The notes under the pieces are model-generated. The model was not told the DNA's origin. It ran no database searches and saw nothing but the letters and a program-made list of their open reading frames with translations. From assembly GCA_963814645.1 (NCBI GenBank), contig CAWFDX010000004.1, forward strand, positions 744,001 through 808,000: DNA of 64,000 nucleotides. Reading direction: 5' to 3'. This DNA is from RYN-230 sp963814645 (GTDB lineage Bacteria; Actinomycetota; Actinomycetes; Streptosporangiales; Streptosporangiaceae). The position numbers were made by a program, and so were the translations under genes. Of this stretch, positions 24,387-36,698 are shown in pieces (the stretch's first letter is position 1; each line of letters opens with the position of its first letter).

Positions 24387-25630
24387 CCGGACCGGCGGCC
24401 GCTGCGGCTACCACACCAGGAGCGGCGAACGGGGCGGCCGGCCAGCCAGGGCACTTCGGCCCGTACGGCGGCCGGTTCGCGCCCGAGGCGCTGATGTCCG
24501 CACTAGGCGAACTGGCCCGCGAATACGGGTCGGCCCAGGCCGACCCGGGGTTCCAGGCCGAGCTCGCCGCCCTGCTCACCGGGTATGCCGGGCGGCCCAC
24601 GCTGGTTACCGAGGTGCCCCGGTTCGCGGCCCGGGCCGGGGACTGCCGGATCCTGCTCAAGCGGGAGGACCTGGCGCACACCGGCTCACACAAGATCAAC
24701 AATGTGCTCGGCCAGGCGCTGCTCACCAAGCGGATGGGCAAGAAGCGGATGATCGCCGAGACCGGGGCCGGCCAGCACGGCGTGGCCACCGCGACCGCGT
24801 GCGCGCTGCTCGGCCTGGACTGTGTCGTGTACATGGGCGAGGAGGACACCGAGCGGCAGGCGCTGAACGTGGCCCGGATGCGGCTGCTCGGCGCCGAAGT
24901 GGTGCCGGTGGCGACCGGCAGCCGGACCCTGAAGGACGCCATCAACGAGGCGTTCCGGGACTGGGTCAGCACGGTCGACACGACGCACTACTGCATCGGC
25001 TCGGTGATGGGCCCGGATCCGTTCCCGACCATGGTGCGCGACTTCCAGCGGGTCATCGGGGTAGAGGCCAGGGAGCAGGTGCTGGTCCTGGCCGGCCGGC
25101 TGCCGGACGCGGTGATCGCCTGCGTGGGCGGCGGCTCGAACGCGATCGGCGTGTTCCATGCGTTCATCCCGGACGAGGCGGTGCGGTTGATCGGCTGCGA
25201 GGCGGGCGGGGACGGGCCGGACAGCGGGCACAACGCGGCCACCCTGGTGGCCGGGTCGGCCGGGGTCATCCACGGCATGCGCACCTATCTGCTGCAGGAC
25301 GCCGATGGCCAGACGCTGCCCACCCACTCGGTGTCGGCGGGGCTGGACTACCCCGGCGTCGGCCCGGAGCATTCCTGGCTGCACGACACCGGCCGGGCCA
25401 GCTACCGCGCGGTCTCGGACGCGCAGGCAATGGACGCGTTCTCGCTGCTCTGCCAGACCGAGGGCATCATCCCGGCCATCGAGTCGGCGCACGCGCTGGC
25501 CGGCGCGCTGCAGGTGGCCGGTGAACTCGGCCCGGGTGCGCTGCTGCTGGTCAACCTGTCCGGCCGGGGAGACAAGGACGTCGGTATCGCGGGCCGCTGG
25601 TTCGGCCACCTGGAGGAGGGGAAAGGGTGA
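24383..25630 (+). CDS. trpB: tryptophan synthase beta subunit
   Basis: A 415-residue PLP enzyme that joins indole to serine. The N-terminus after an Ala-rich lead reads GHFGPYGGRFAPEALM; the PLP lysine is in HTGSHKINNVLGQAL near residue 105; GAGQHGVATATACALLG follows; the PLP-phosphate loop is CVGGGSNAIG near 250; and the C-terminal LVNLSGRGDKDV is complete. It is coupled to trpC by an ATGA overlap. Unusually, trpA does not follow directly: 127 bases with strong stem-loop potential separate them, although the two subunits form one complex with a shared indole tunnel. Confidence 0.97.
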   Translation: MTGPAAAAATTPGAANGAAGQPGHFGPYGGRFAPEALMSALGELAREYGSAQADPGFQAELAALLTGYAGRPTLVTEVPRFAARAGDCRILLKREDLAHTGSHKINNVLGQALLTKRMGKKRMIAETGAGQHGVATATACALLGLDCVVYMGEEDTERQALNVARMRLLGAEVVPVATGSRTLKDAINEAFRDWVSTVDTTHYCIGSVMGPDPFPTMVRDFQRVIGVEAREQVLVLAGRLPDAVIACVGGGSNAIGVFHAFIPDEAVRLIGCEAGGDGPDSGHNAATLVAGSAGVIHGMRTYLLQDADGQTLPTHSVSAGLDYPGVGPEHSWLHDTGRASYRAVSDAQAMDAFSLLCQTEGIIPAIESAHALAGALQVAGELGPGALLLVNLSGRGDKDVGIAGRWFGHLEEGKG

Positions 25631-25637
25631 GATTCGC

Positions 25638-25728
25638 GTCCTCGCCGCAGCCGCCGGGCCGAACGCCGCATAAGGCCCGCCAGGGCCGTTGCGGTGTCCC
25701 GGCGGCGAGGACCCGGCTTCCCGAAGCC
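25638..25728. repeat. long imperfect stem-loop between trpB and trpA
   Basis: GTCCTCGCCG (25638-25647) pairs with CGGCGAGGAC (25703-25712). Further in, CCGGG pairs with CCCGG, ACGCCGCA with TGCGGTGT, and GGCCC with GGGCC around a GCCA loop, making one stem of about 28 bp over 75 bases with small bulges. A second hairpin GGCTTC/GAAGCC follows at 25715-25728. It occupies the whole trpB-trpA gap. It could be a repeat element or an RNA structure that sets the TrpB:TrpA ratio. Confidence 0.7.
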
Positions 25729-25757
25729 AGCGAAGCGCCCGCGAGGGAGCCAGATAG

Positions 25758-26570
25758 ATGAGTGCCGTAAGCACCGCGTTCGAGAAGGCGGCCGCCGAGG
25801 GCCGGGCCGCCCTGGTCGGCTACCTGCCGGCCGGCTTCCCGTCGGTGGACGGCGCGATCGCGGCCGCGACGGCGATGGCCGAGTCCGGCTGCGATGTGCT
25901 GGAGATCGGCCTGCCCTACTCCGACCCGCTGATGGACGGCCCGGTCATCCAGGAAGCCACGCACCGGGCGCTCGCCGCCGGGACCCGGGTCACCGACGTG
26001 CTGCGCACGGTCGAGGCAGTCGCGGGCACTGGCGTTCCGCTGCTGGTGATGACGTACTGGAATCCAGTGGATCACTATGGCGTCGCGTCCTTCGCCGCCG
26101 ACCTGGCCGCGGCCGGCGGGGCCGGCCTGATCACCCCGGACCTGCCGCCGGAAGAGGCGGCGGCCTGGCTGTCCGCGGCGGATGAGCACGGTCTTGACCG
26201 GGTCTTCCTGGTCGCGCCGAGCTCATCGCAGGAGCGGATCGAGCGGATCACCGCGGCCTGCCGCGGCTTCGTCTACGCGGCGTCGCTGATGGGCACGACC
26301 GGGGCCCGGGCCGCGGTCGGGCCGGCCGCGGCCGGGCTGGTCAGCCGGGTCAAGGCGGTCACCAGGCTGCCGGTCGCGGTGGGTCTGGGGGTACGTGACG
26401 GCGGCCAGGCCGCGGAAGTGGCCGGCTTCGCCGACGGCGTCATCGTGGGATCGGCCTTCGTGCAGCGGCTGCTGGCCGCGCCGGACGCGGCGGCCGGGCT
26501 GGCCGCGGTGCGCGAACTGGCCGCCGAACTGGCCGCCGGGGTGCGCGCGGCCGCGCCCGCGCGGGGCTGA
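25758..26570 (+). CDS. trpA: tryptophan synthase alpha subunit
   Basis: A 270-residue TIM barrel that cleaves indole-3-glycerol phosphate to indole and passes it to TrpB. The catalytic glutamate is in VLEIGLPYSDPLMDGPVIQ near residue 48 and the catalytic aspartate in this same stretch; VMTYWNPVDHYGV, LITPDLPPEEA, FLVAPSSSQERI and VGLGVRDGGQA are the other family motifs. The ATG at 25758 is eight bases after a GAGGGAG-type ribosome binding site. It stands 127 bases after trpB behind a large stem-loop, so it may be translated independently. It is the last gene of the trp cluster. Confidence 0.96.
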   Translation: MSAVSTAFEKAAAEGRAALVGYLPAGFPSVDGAIAAATAMAESGCDVLEIGLPYSDPLMDGPVIQEATHRALAAGTRVTDVLRTVEAVAGTGVPLLVMTYWNPVDHYGVASFAADLAAAGGAGLITPDLPPEEAAAWLSAADEHGLDRVFLVAPSSSQERIERITAACRGFVYAASLMGTTGARAAVGPAAAGLVSRVKAVTRLPVAVGLGVRDGGQAAEVAGFADGVIVGSAFVQRLLAAPDAAAGLAAVRELAAELAAGVRAAAPARG

Positions 26571-26847
26571 CGGCCGCCTCCGCAGCGGCCGGCCCGGTTA
26601 CCAGGTTTGCCGTCCTGGCTCCAGGGCACACCCAGAAAGCAATTTGCACGAAGCGGATGTTTCCAGCGGGTCAGGTGTTTCGCGAACCGCATCAAGCGGG
26701 GATGATTGACCTGGTGGCGTAATCTGCGTGTAACCTACGAGCACTAGCTCGGGGAGCCACTCCGCGATCAGCGGATCCCGTGGCAGGGCCAACGTCGTCC
26801 CGACCGCATGCGAGAACGCAATTTCGGATCGGACGACGGGAGTGCGG

Positions 26848-31482
<4,635 letters not shown>

Positions 31483-31495
31483 GGGGGGCTGACCG

Positions 31496-32992
31496 ATGGC
31501 TGACCCCAAGGGGTTCCTGCGCACGCCGCGGGAGACGCCGGCCCGCCGCCCGGTGGACATCCGGATCCGCGACTGGCGCGAGGTGTACGCCGATTTCCCG
31601 CCGGTCGCGCTGGAGGCGCAGGCCGGGCGGTGCATGGACTGCGGGATACCGTTCTGCCACCAGGGCTGCCCGCTGGGCAACCTGATCCCGGAGTGGAACG
31701 ACCTGGTCTGGCGGCACGACTGGCGGGACGCCGCGGACCGGCTGCACGCGACCAACAACTTCCCGGAGTTCACCGGGCGGCTCTGCCCGGCGCCCTGCGA
31801 GAGCGCCTGCGTGCTCGGCATCAACGCCGACCCGGTGACGATCAAGCAGGTCGAGGTGGAGATCATCGACCGGGCCTGGGCCGAGGGCTGGGTGACGCCG
31901 CGGCCGCCGGGTGCGGCGGCGCTGGCGGCCGGCCGGCGGGTGGCGGTGATCGGTTCCGGGCCGGCCGGGCTGGCCGCCGCCCAGCAGCTCACCCGGGCCG
32001 GGCACGAGGTGACCGTGTTCGAGCGGGCCGATGCCCCGGGCGGGCTGCTCCGCTACGGCATCCCCGAGTTCAAGATGGAGAAGCGGCACCTGGACCGGCG
32101 GCTGTGGCAGATGCAGGCCGAAGGCACCGTGTTCCGCTGCGGGGTGCTGGCCGGGCGGGATGTCACGGCCAGGCAGCTGCGGGCGGAGTACGACGCGGTG
32201 GTGCTGTGCGGCGGGGCCACGGTGGCCCGCGGGCTGCCGGTGCCCGGCGCTGACCTGCCCGGGGTGCACCAGGCCATGGAGTACCTGCCACAGGCCAACC
32301 GGGCGGTGGCCGCGTCGCTGGTATCCGGCGGCGGGCCCGCCTCACCGGGGCCGGTGCCGGAGACGGCGATCAGCGCCCGGGGCAGGCACGTGGTGATCAT
32401 CGGCGGCGGCGACACCGGCGCGGACTGCCTGGGCACCGCGCACCGGCAGGGCGCCCGGTCGGTGACCCAGCTGGAGATCCTGCCCCGGCCGTCGGATGCG
32501 CGCCCGGCGCACCAGCCGTGGCCGACCTACCCGATGATCTACCGGGTGTCCAGCGCGCACGAGGAGGGCGGCGAGCGGGTCTACGCCGTGTCCACCAAGG
32601 AGTTCCTGGCCGATCCGGCTGGCCGAGTGCGGGCGCTGCGGCTGGCCGAGGTCTCGCTGGCCGATGGCAAGTTCGCCGAGGTGCCCGGCACCGAGCGGGA
32701 CCTGCCCTGCGAGCTGGTCCTGCTGGCCATGGGGTTCACCGGGGCGCAGCGCGAGGGGCTGCTCACCGGCCTGGGCGTGGACTTCGACGCGCGCGGCAAC
32801 GTGTCACGGGACGCCGCGTTCGCCACCTCGGTGCCGGGCGTGTTCGTGGCCGGCGACATGGGCCGCGGCCAGTCGCTGATCGTCTGGGCCATCGCCGAGG
32901 GCCGGGCCGCGGCGGCGGCCGTGGACGCGTACTTGTCCGGCGACACGGTCCTGCCCGCCCCCATCGCCCCCACCACCCGCTCGATGGCCTAG
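31496..32992 (+). CDS. gltD: glutamate synthase small subunit
   Basis: A 498-residue NADPH-oxidising flavoprotein that feeds electrons to GltB. The N-terminal iron-sulfur domain has the cysteine clusters RCMDCGIPFCHQGCPLGN near residue 45 and RLCPAPCESACV near 95. The FAD Rossmann motif is VAVIGSGPAGLAAAQQL near 148, and the NADPH motif VVIIGGGDTGADCLG near 300. The C-terminal VPGVFVAGDMGRGQSLIVWAIAEGR closes the FAD site. The ATG at 31496 is preceded by GAGGGGGG. A glycine/proline-rich stretch near residue 285 is slightly longer than usual but harmless. It forms an operon with gltB. Confidence 0.96.
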   Translation: MADPKGFLRTPRETPARRPVDIRIRDWREVYADFPPVALEAQAGRCMDCGIPFCHQGCPLGNLIPEWNDLVWRHDWRDAADRLHATNNFPEFTGRLCPAPCESACVLGINADPVTIKQVEVEIIDRAWAEGWVTPRPPGAAALAAGRRVAVIGSGPAGLAAAQQLTRAGHEVTVFERADAPGGLLRYGIPEFKMEKRHLDRRLWQMQAEGTVFRCGVLAGRDVTARQLRAEYDAVVLCGGATVARGLPVPGADLPGVHQAMEYLPQANRAVAASLVSGGGPASPGPVPETAISARGRHVVIIGGGDTGADCLGTAHRQGARSVTQLEILPRPSDARPAHQPWPTYPMIYRVSSAHEEGGERVYAVSTKEFLADPAGRVRALRLAEVSLADGKFAEVPGTERDLPCELVLLAMGFTGAQREGLLTGLGVDFDARGNVSRDAAFATSVPGVFVAGDMGRGQSLIVWAIAEGRAAAAAVDAYLSGDTVLPAPIAPTTRSMA

Positions 32993-33494
32993 CCCGCCTG
33001 CCGCCCACCCAGGCCATGATCACGATTGCAGGACGGCGGTGTGACCGCCATTACTGGCGCGTAACCGGTTGGGTGGGCCGGGAAAGGCGCGCACTTTGGC
33101 GCCGGAGTAGCCCGTCGGTACCGGGTTTTCCACAGGCTTACGCTTTGCGGTGCCTTTTTCCACAGCTCGCTGAAACGGTCTAGACCTGATCCGGACGGGC
33201 AGAATGGGCAATAGTGCGGGCACAGGCGCGGGCCGGCCAGCGCCCGGCCCCATGGCCCGGCCCGGGGCCCGGCGGTCAGCGGCCGCCGCGCCACCGGTTG
33301 CGGGCCGCCGGGCGGCCACCCGCGGGGCGGCACCGGGCCGCATGATGTCGGCCAGGTTACCGGTCCGGACATCGGATGACTGTTGGGTGAATTGTGCCTG
33401 GCAGGCCTCGGCAGCCGGGCCGGGCCATGCGACAGTGGTATAGACCAATTCCGGCAGCAGCCAGAGCGGCAGCAGGCAGGGCGGCAGCGGGCAG
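32993..33494. other. 502-base region upstream of pyruvate kinase
   Basis: No gene is supported. The first part has a small hairpin GGCGGT/ACCGCC (33035-33049) that may end gltD transcription. Two TTTTCCACAG direct repeats lie at 33126-33135 and 33156-33165. The right half is GC-rich and low in complexity; an AT-rich spot TATAGACC near 33439 could be part of the pyk promoter. Long frames on either strand here have poor composition. Confidence 0.45.
33126..33165 (+). repeat. two TTTTCCACAG direct repeats (DnaA-box-like)
   Basis: The 10-base sequence TTTTCCACAG occurs twice, 30 bp apart start to start (33126-33135 and 33156-33165), in an AT-richer patch upstream of pyk. The first nine bases differ by one from the DnaA box TTATCCACA. 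Two boxes spaced by about three helical turns could bind DnaA as a regulator. Binding is inferred from similarity only. Confidence 0.45.
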
Positions 33495-34820
33495 ATGACA
33501 GGCGATACGGGCAGCGGCCGCCGGGCGAAAATCGTTTGCACGCTCGGGCCCGCGACCAGCACCCCGGACCAGGTGGCCGGCCTGGTGGCCGCGGGCATGG
33601 ACGTGGCCCGGCTGAACATGAGCCACGGCAGCCAGGACGGCCACCTGGCGGTCTACCAGCGGGTCCGGGCGGTGTCCGACGCGTCGGGGCACAGCGTGGG
33701 CGTGCTCGCCGACCTGCAGGGACCGAAGATCCGCCTCGGCACGTTCCAGGCCGGGCCGGTCCGGCTCAGCCCGGGCCAGGAGTTCACCATCAGCGTCCGG
33801 CCGGTCCCGGGGGACGAGCACGAGGTATCGACCACCTACCCGGACCTGGCCGGCGACGTGCGGGCCGGCGACACCGTGCTGGTGGACGACGGGCGGGTGG
33901 TACTCGAAGTCCAGGCGGTGCGGGACGGCCGGATCCGCACCCGGGTGATCATGGAGGAGACGGGTGTCCGGCTGCCGCTGATCGCGAAGATCGAGAAACC
34001 GCAGGCCCCGGACACGCTGGACGAGATCGTGGCCGCGTTCGACGGGATCATGGTCGCGCGCGGCGATCTCGGCGTGGAACTCCCGCTGGAACAGGTGCCG
34101 ATGGCCCAGAAGCGGATCATCACCCAGGCCAGGGACCAGGCCAAGCCGGTCATCGTGGCTACCCAGATGCTGGAGTCGATGATCTCCGCGCCCCGCCCCA
34201 CCCGGGCCGAGGCGTCCGACGTGGCCAACGCCGTGCTGGACGGCGCGGACGCGCTCATGCTGTCCGCCGAGACCAGCGTCGGTGACTACCCGGCCGGGGC
34301 GGTGGCCACCATGGCCCGCATCATCACCGCGGCGGAACGTGACTACCTGCACCCGGCCGCCTCGCTGGCCCCCGGGCCGGCCAGCACCGTGCCCGCCAGC
34401 ACGGGGCCGGCCAGCACGGGGCCGGCCAGCACGGGCGGCGCTATGGCCCGGGCCGCCGCCGAGGTCGGCGCGGTGGCCGGGGCCCGCGCGCTGGTCGCGT
34501 TCACCATCACCGGGGAGACCTCGCGGCGGCTGGCCCGGTACCGGTCGCCAATCCCGCTGCTGGCCTTCACCCCGCAGCCCGCCACCCGCAGCCAACTGGC
34601 GCTGACCTGGGGCGTGGAGACGTTCATCGTGCCGCCCGCCCGGCACACCGACGAGATGGTCCGCCAGGTGGAGGAAGCGCTGCTGCACATCGGCCGCTGT
34701 GAGAAAGGCGACAAGGTGGTCATCGTGGCGGGCAGCCCGCCGGGCACCCCGGGCCGGACGAACGCGCTCCGGGTGCACACGATCGGCGGCGCGGCCGCGC
34801 TCGGCGCGGGGCTGGCATGA
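33495..34820 (+). CDS. pyk: pyruvate kinase with a large internal deletion
   Basis: The last step of glycolysis: PEP and ADP to pyruvate and ATP. Clear family segments are RRAKIVCTLGPATS at the start, MDVARLNMSHG, VLADLQGPKIRLG, the catalytic lysine in LIAKIEKPQA, MVARGDLGVELPLEQVP, VIVATQMLESM, and SRPTRAEASD-like SAPRPTRAEASDVANAVLDG. At 441 residues it is short. Comparison with the usual pattern shows that after RTRVI (about residue 152) some 55 residues are missing, including the NNKGxNLPG loop and the ALSFVR strand of the barrel, and the sequence resumes at MEETGVRLP. That should damage the active site. A repeat-encoded ASTGP linker lies near residue 295. It may be inactive, or a paralogue may exist elsewhere. 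Confidence 0.88.
   Translation: MTGDTGSGRRAKIVCTLGPATSTPDQVAGLVAAGMDVARLNMSHGSQDGHLAVYQRVRAVSDASGHSVGVLADLQGPKIRLGTFQAGPVRLSPGQEFTISVRPVPGDEHEVSTTYPDLAGDVRAGDTVLVDDGRVVLEVQAVRDGRIRTRVIMEETGVRLPLIAKIEKPQAPDTLDEIVAAFDGIMVARGDLGVELPLEQVPMAQKRIITQARDQAKPVIVATQMLESMISAPRPTRAEASDVANAVLDGADALMLSAETSVGDYPAGAVATMARIITAAERDYLHPAASLAPGPASTVPASTGPASTGPASTGGAMARAAAEVGAVAGARALVAFTITGETSRRLARYRSPIPLLAFTPQPATRSQLALTWGVETFIVPPARHTDEMVRQVEEALLHIGRCEKGDKVVIVAGSPPGTPGRTNALRVHTIGGAAALGAGLA
34380..34439. repeat. 15-bp tandem repeats in pyk
   Basis: Four in-frame 15-base units related to GCCAGCACGGGGCCG encode Ala-Ser-Thr-Gly-Pro pentapeptides in the linker before the C-terminal domain of pyruvate kinase. The middle two are identical. 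The repeats lengthen a surface linker and may vary in number between strains. Confidence 0.85.
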
Positions 34821-34863
34821 CCCGCACAAGCGGCCCTGAACTGGCCCGATACGTTCCGGACGG

Positions 34864-34937
34864 TGCCCCGGGTGGGATTCGAACCCACACTGCATGGTTT
34901 TTGAGACCATGGACTCTGCCTGTTGGTCTACCGGGGC
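34864..34937 (-). tRNA. tRNA with CAA (Leu) anticodon, short variable loop
   Basis: On the complement the 74 bases fold as a tRNA: acceptor GCCCCGG/CCGGGGC, a weak 3-bp D stem (GAC/GTC), anticodon stem ATGGT/ACCAT with loop CTCAAAA, five-base variable loop GCAGT, T arm GTGGG-TTCGAAT-CCCAC, discriminator A, and no encoded CCA. The loop places CAA at positions 34-36, which reads the leucine codon TTG. Real bacterial tRNA-Leu has a long variable arm and 82-87 bases, so identity is uncertain. It lies 43 bases from the end of pyk on the opposite strand. Confidence 0.85.
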
Positions 34938-34998
34938 GTGGCCAGGCGGCACGGGGCAGCCTCAGCGCAGCGTCAATCTACCTGCTGCCGGTACGATC

Positions 34999-35640
34999 AT
35001 GGGCGTGAGTCAGACCCCATTGCGTGTTTTGATCGCCGAAGACGAGGCGCTGATCCGGCTCGACCTCAAGGAGATGCTCGAGGAAGAGGGCTACGCCGTG
35101 GTCGGCGAGGCCGGGGACGGCCAGGCGGCCGTGGACCTGGCCGGCCAGCACCACCCGGACCTGGTCATCCTCGACGTGAAGATGCCGGTCCTGGATGGCA
35201 TCTCGGCGGCCGAGCAGATCGCCGCCGAGCACATCGCGCCGGTGGTCATCCTGACCGCGTTCTCCCAGCGCGAGCTGGTCGAGCGGGCCCGCGACGCGGG
35301 CGCCATGGCTTACCTGGTCAAGCCGTTCACCAAGGCCGACCTGGTGCCGGCGATCGAGATCGCGGTGAGCCGGTTCCAGGAGGTGACCGCGCTCGAGGGC
35401 GAGGTCGGCACGCTCAAGGACCGGCTCGAAGTGCGCAAGCTGCTCGACCGGGCCAAGGGCAAGCTGCAGGCCGAGCACGGGCTGACCGAGCCGGACGCGT
35501 TCCGCTGGATCCAGAAGACCTCGATGGACCAGCGGCTGGCCATGCGGACGGTGGCCGAGCAGGTGCTGGACGGCACCATATCCCCGGCCGGTGCGCCGAC
35601 CGCGAAGGCGGATCCACAGGCACCAGCGGGCAACGGCTGA
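34999..35640 (+). CDS. pdtaR: ANTAR-domain response regulator, PdtaR type
   Basis: A 213-residue two-component regulator. The receiver domain (residues 8-125) has the acidic pair in IAEDEALIR, the phospho-acceptor Asp59 in VILDVKMPVLDG, the Thr/Ser in ILTAF and Lys108 in YLVKPFTKAD. The C-terminal ANTAR domain (about 145-195) includes LLDRAKGKLQAEHGLTEPDAFRWIQ and a final helix. ANTAR proteins bind paired RNA hairpins and prevent termination. The cognate kinase PdtaS is not in the window, as is normal. The ATG at 34999 is used; GTG 35005 is equally possible, since TACGAT at 34992-34997 could be a -10 giving a leaderless message from it. Confidence 0.93.
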   Translation: MGVSQTPLRVLIAEDEALIRLDLKEMLEEEGYAVVGEAGDGQAAVDLAGQHHPDLVILDVKMPVLDGISAAEQIAAEHIAPVVILTAFSQRELVERARDAGAMAYLVKPFTKADLVPAIEIAVSRFQEVTALEGEVGTLKDRLEVRKLLDRAKGKLQAEHGLTEPDAFRWIQKTSMDQRLAMRTVAEQVLDGTISPAGAPTAKADPQAPAGNG

Positions 35641-35874
35641 CCGGGGAGAACCCGGGGAACCTTTGGTGCCGTGTCGGCCTTCCCCGGGCCGACATGTTCT
35701 CTACTCAGCTCCCCGGGCTCTGCCCCACCACGGTAGCGAGCCGCTTCCCGCCGCGCAAAGGGGCGGACATTCCCTGGCCAGTTTGTGATAAACGCACCGT
35801 CACGTGCGGTTTCCCCCGTTCTGCACACCCATGCTGCCGAACGCCAGTACCTGCCCCGTGCCGTCATGGCCTGC

Positions 35875-36387
35875 TCAGCCGCCGCTGGCTACCGGGTGGC
35901 CACCCGGCGGGACCTGGTCGCGCAGCAGGCAGGTGAGCCGGGCGGTGCACACCCGGCGGCCCTGATCATCGCTGATAACGATTTCATAGCTGGCGATGGA
36001 CCGGCCCGCGTGCAGCCGGGTGGCCACCCCGGTGACCGAGCCGCTGGCCGCCGCCCGGTGGTGGGTCGCGCTGATCTCCACGCCGACCGCGAACCGGCCC
36101 GGCCCGGCCGTCAGCGCGGCGCCCAGCGAGCCGAGCGTCTCGGCCAGCACGCAGGACGCCCCGCCGTGCAGCAGGCCGTACGGCTGGGTGTTGCCGTGTA
36201 CCGGCATCGAGCCGGTGACCTGTTCCGCGCTGGCGGCGGTGACGGTCACCCCCATCCGCCCGGCCAGTGTGTCCCGGCTGACTGCTGTGAAGTGCGCAAT
36301 GATCTGATCTGAGCTGTCCTGCTCCTGCCGCACCGCGCCTCCAGATAGCCGCTCCGCGCCGCCGCGCTGTACCGGCAGCCTAGGCAT
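35875..36387 (-). CDS. PaaI-family hotdog thioesterase
   Basis: A 170-residue hotdog-fold acyl-CoA thioesterase. The diagnostic stretch is NTQPYGLLHGGASCVLAETLGS near residue 68 (HGG with the helix that follows), then GVEISATHHRAAASG and a strand pair ending RVCTARLTCLLRD. The conserved core begins near residue 25, so the true start may be downstream of the one given; no strong ribosome site decides it. It lies between pdtaR and galM/polA, where similar genes occur in other actinomycetes. The substrate is unknown; such enzymes often release CoA from aromatic or short acyl thioesters. Confidence 0.82.
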   Translation of the reverse strand: MPRLPVQRGGAERLSGGAVRQEQDSSDQIIAHFTAVSRDTLAGRMGVTVTAASAEQVTGSMPVHGNTQPYGLLHGGASCVLAETLGSLGAALTAGPGRFAVGVEISATHHRAAASGSVTGVATRLHAGRSIASYEIVISDDQGRRVCTARLTCLLRDQVPPGGHPVASGG

Positions 36388-36698
36388 CAGGCTGGCCGGC
36401 CAGCCCGCCGGACCCCGGCCGGCGCTCGCCCGGCCGGGGTCCGCAGCGGGCCGCCTGGGGGACCGTTACCCCTGTTACGTATGGGACCGAAATGGCCCCT
36501 TGTGACCGTGGTCAGCGGATACTACCTTTGTCAGCCCCCATGGTGTATGTCACGTGGACCGGTATTTATGGCCGGGCCAGGGTGAAAAGATGCGACATTC
36601 CGTGCTCAAATACTGGCGTGTCGCATAGGTGAGCGTTAACAATGCCCCCTGGGGCCGTCTGTGCCGGTCCCGGGAAAACCCAACGGAGGGAGTTCTCC
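36388..36698. promoter_or_regulatory. divergent intergenic region upstream of galM
   Basis: No coding sequence is supported in these 311 bases. The right half, from about 36480, is much less GC-rich than its surroundings and should contain the promoter of the secreted epimerase gene; TTGTGA (36499-36504) with an AT-rich stretch 17 bp on is a weak candidate. A GGAGGG ribosome binding site is close to the ATG at 36699. Confidence 0.4.

Noticed and set aside
26706..26736. TTGACC...TAACCT as a gltB promoter
   Set aside because: The spacing is 19 bases and the -10 match is weak, so it was not listed as a feature.
33020..33619. reading frame on the minus strand upstream of pyk
   Set aside because: Composition is unlike real genes here and it overlaps the start of pyk; no homology is recognisable.
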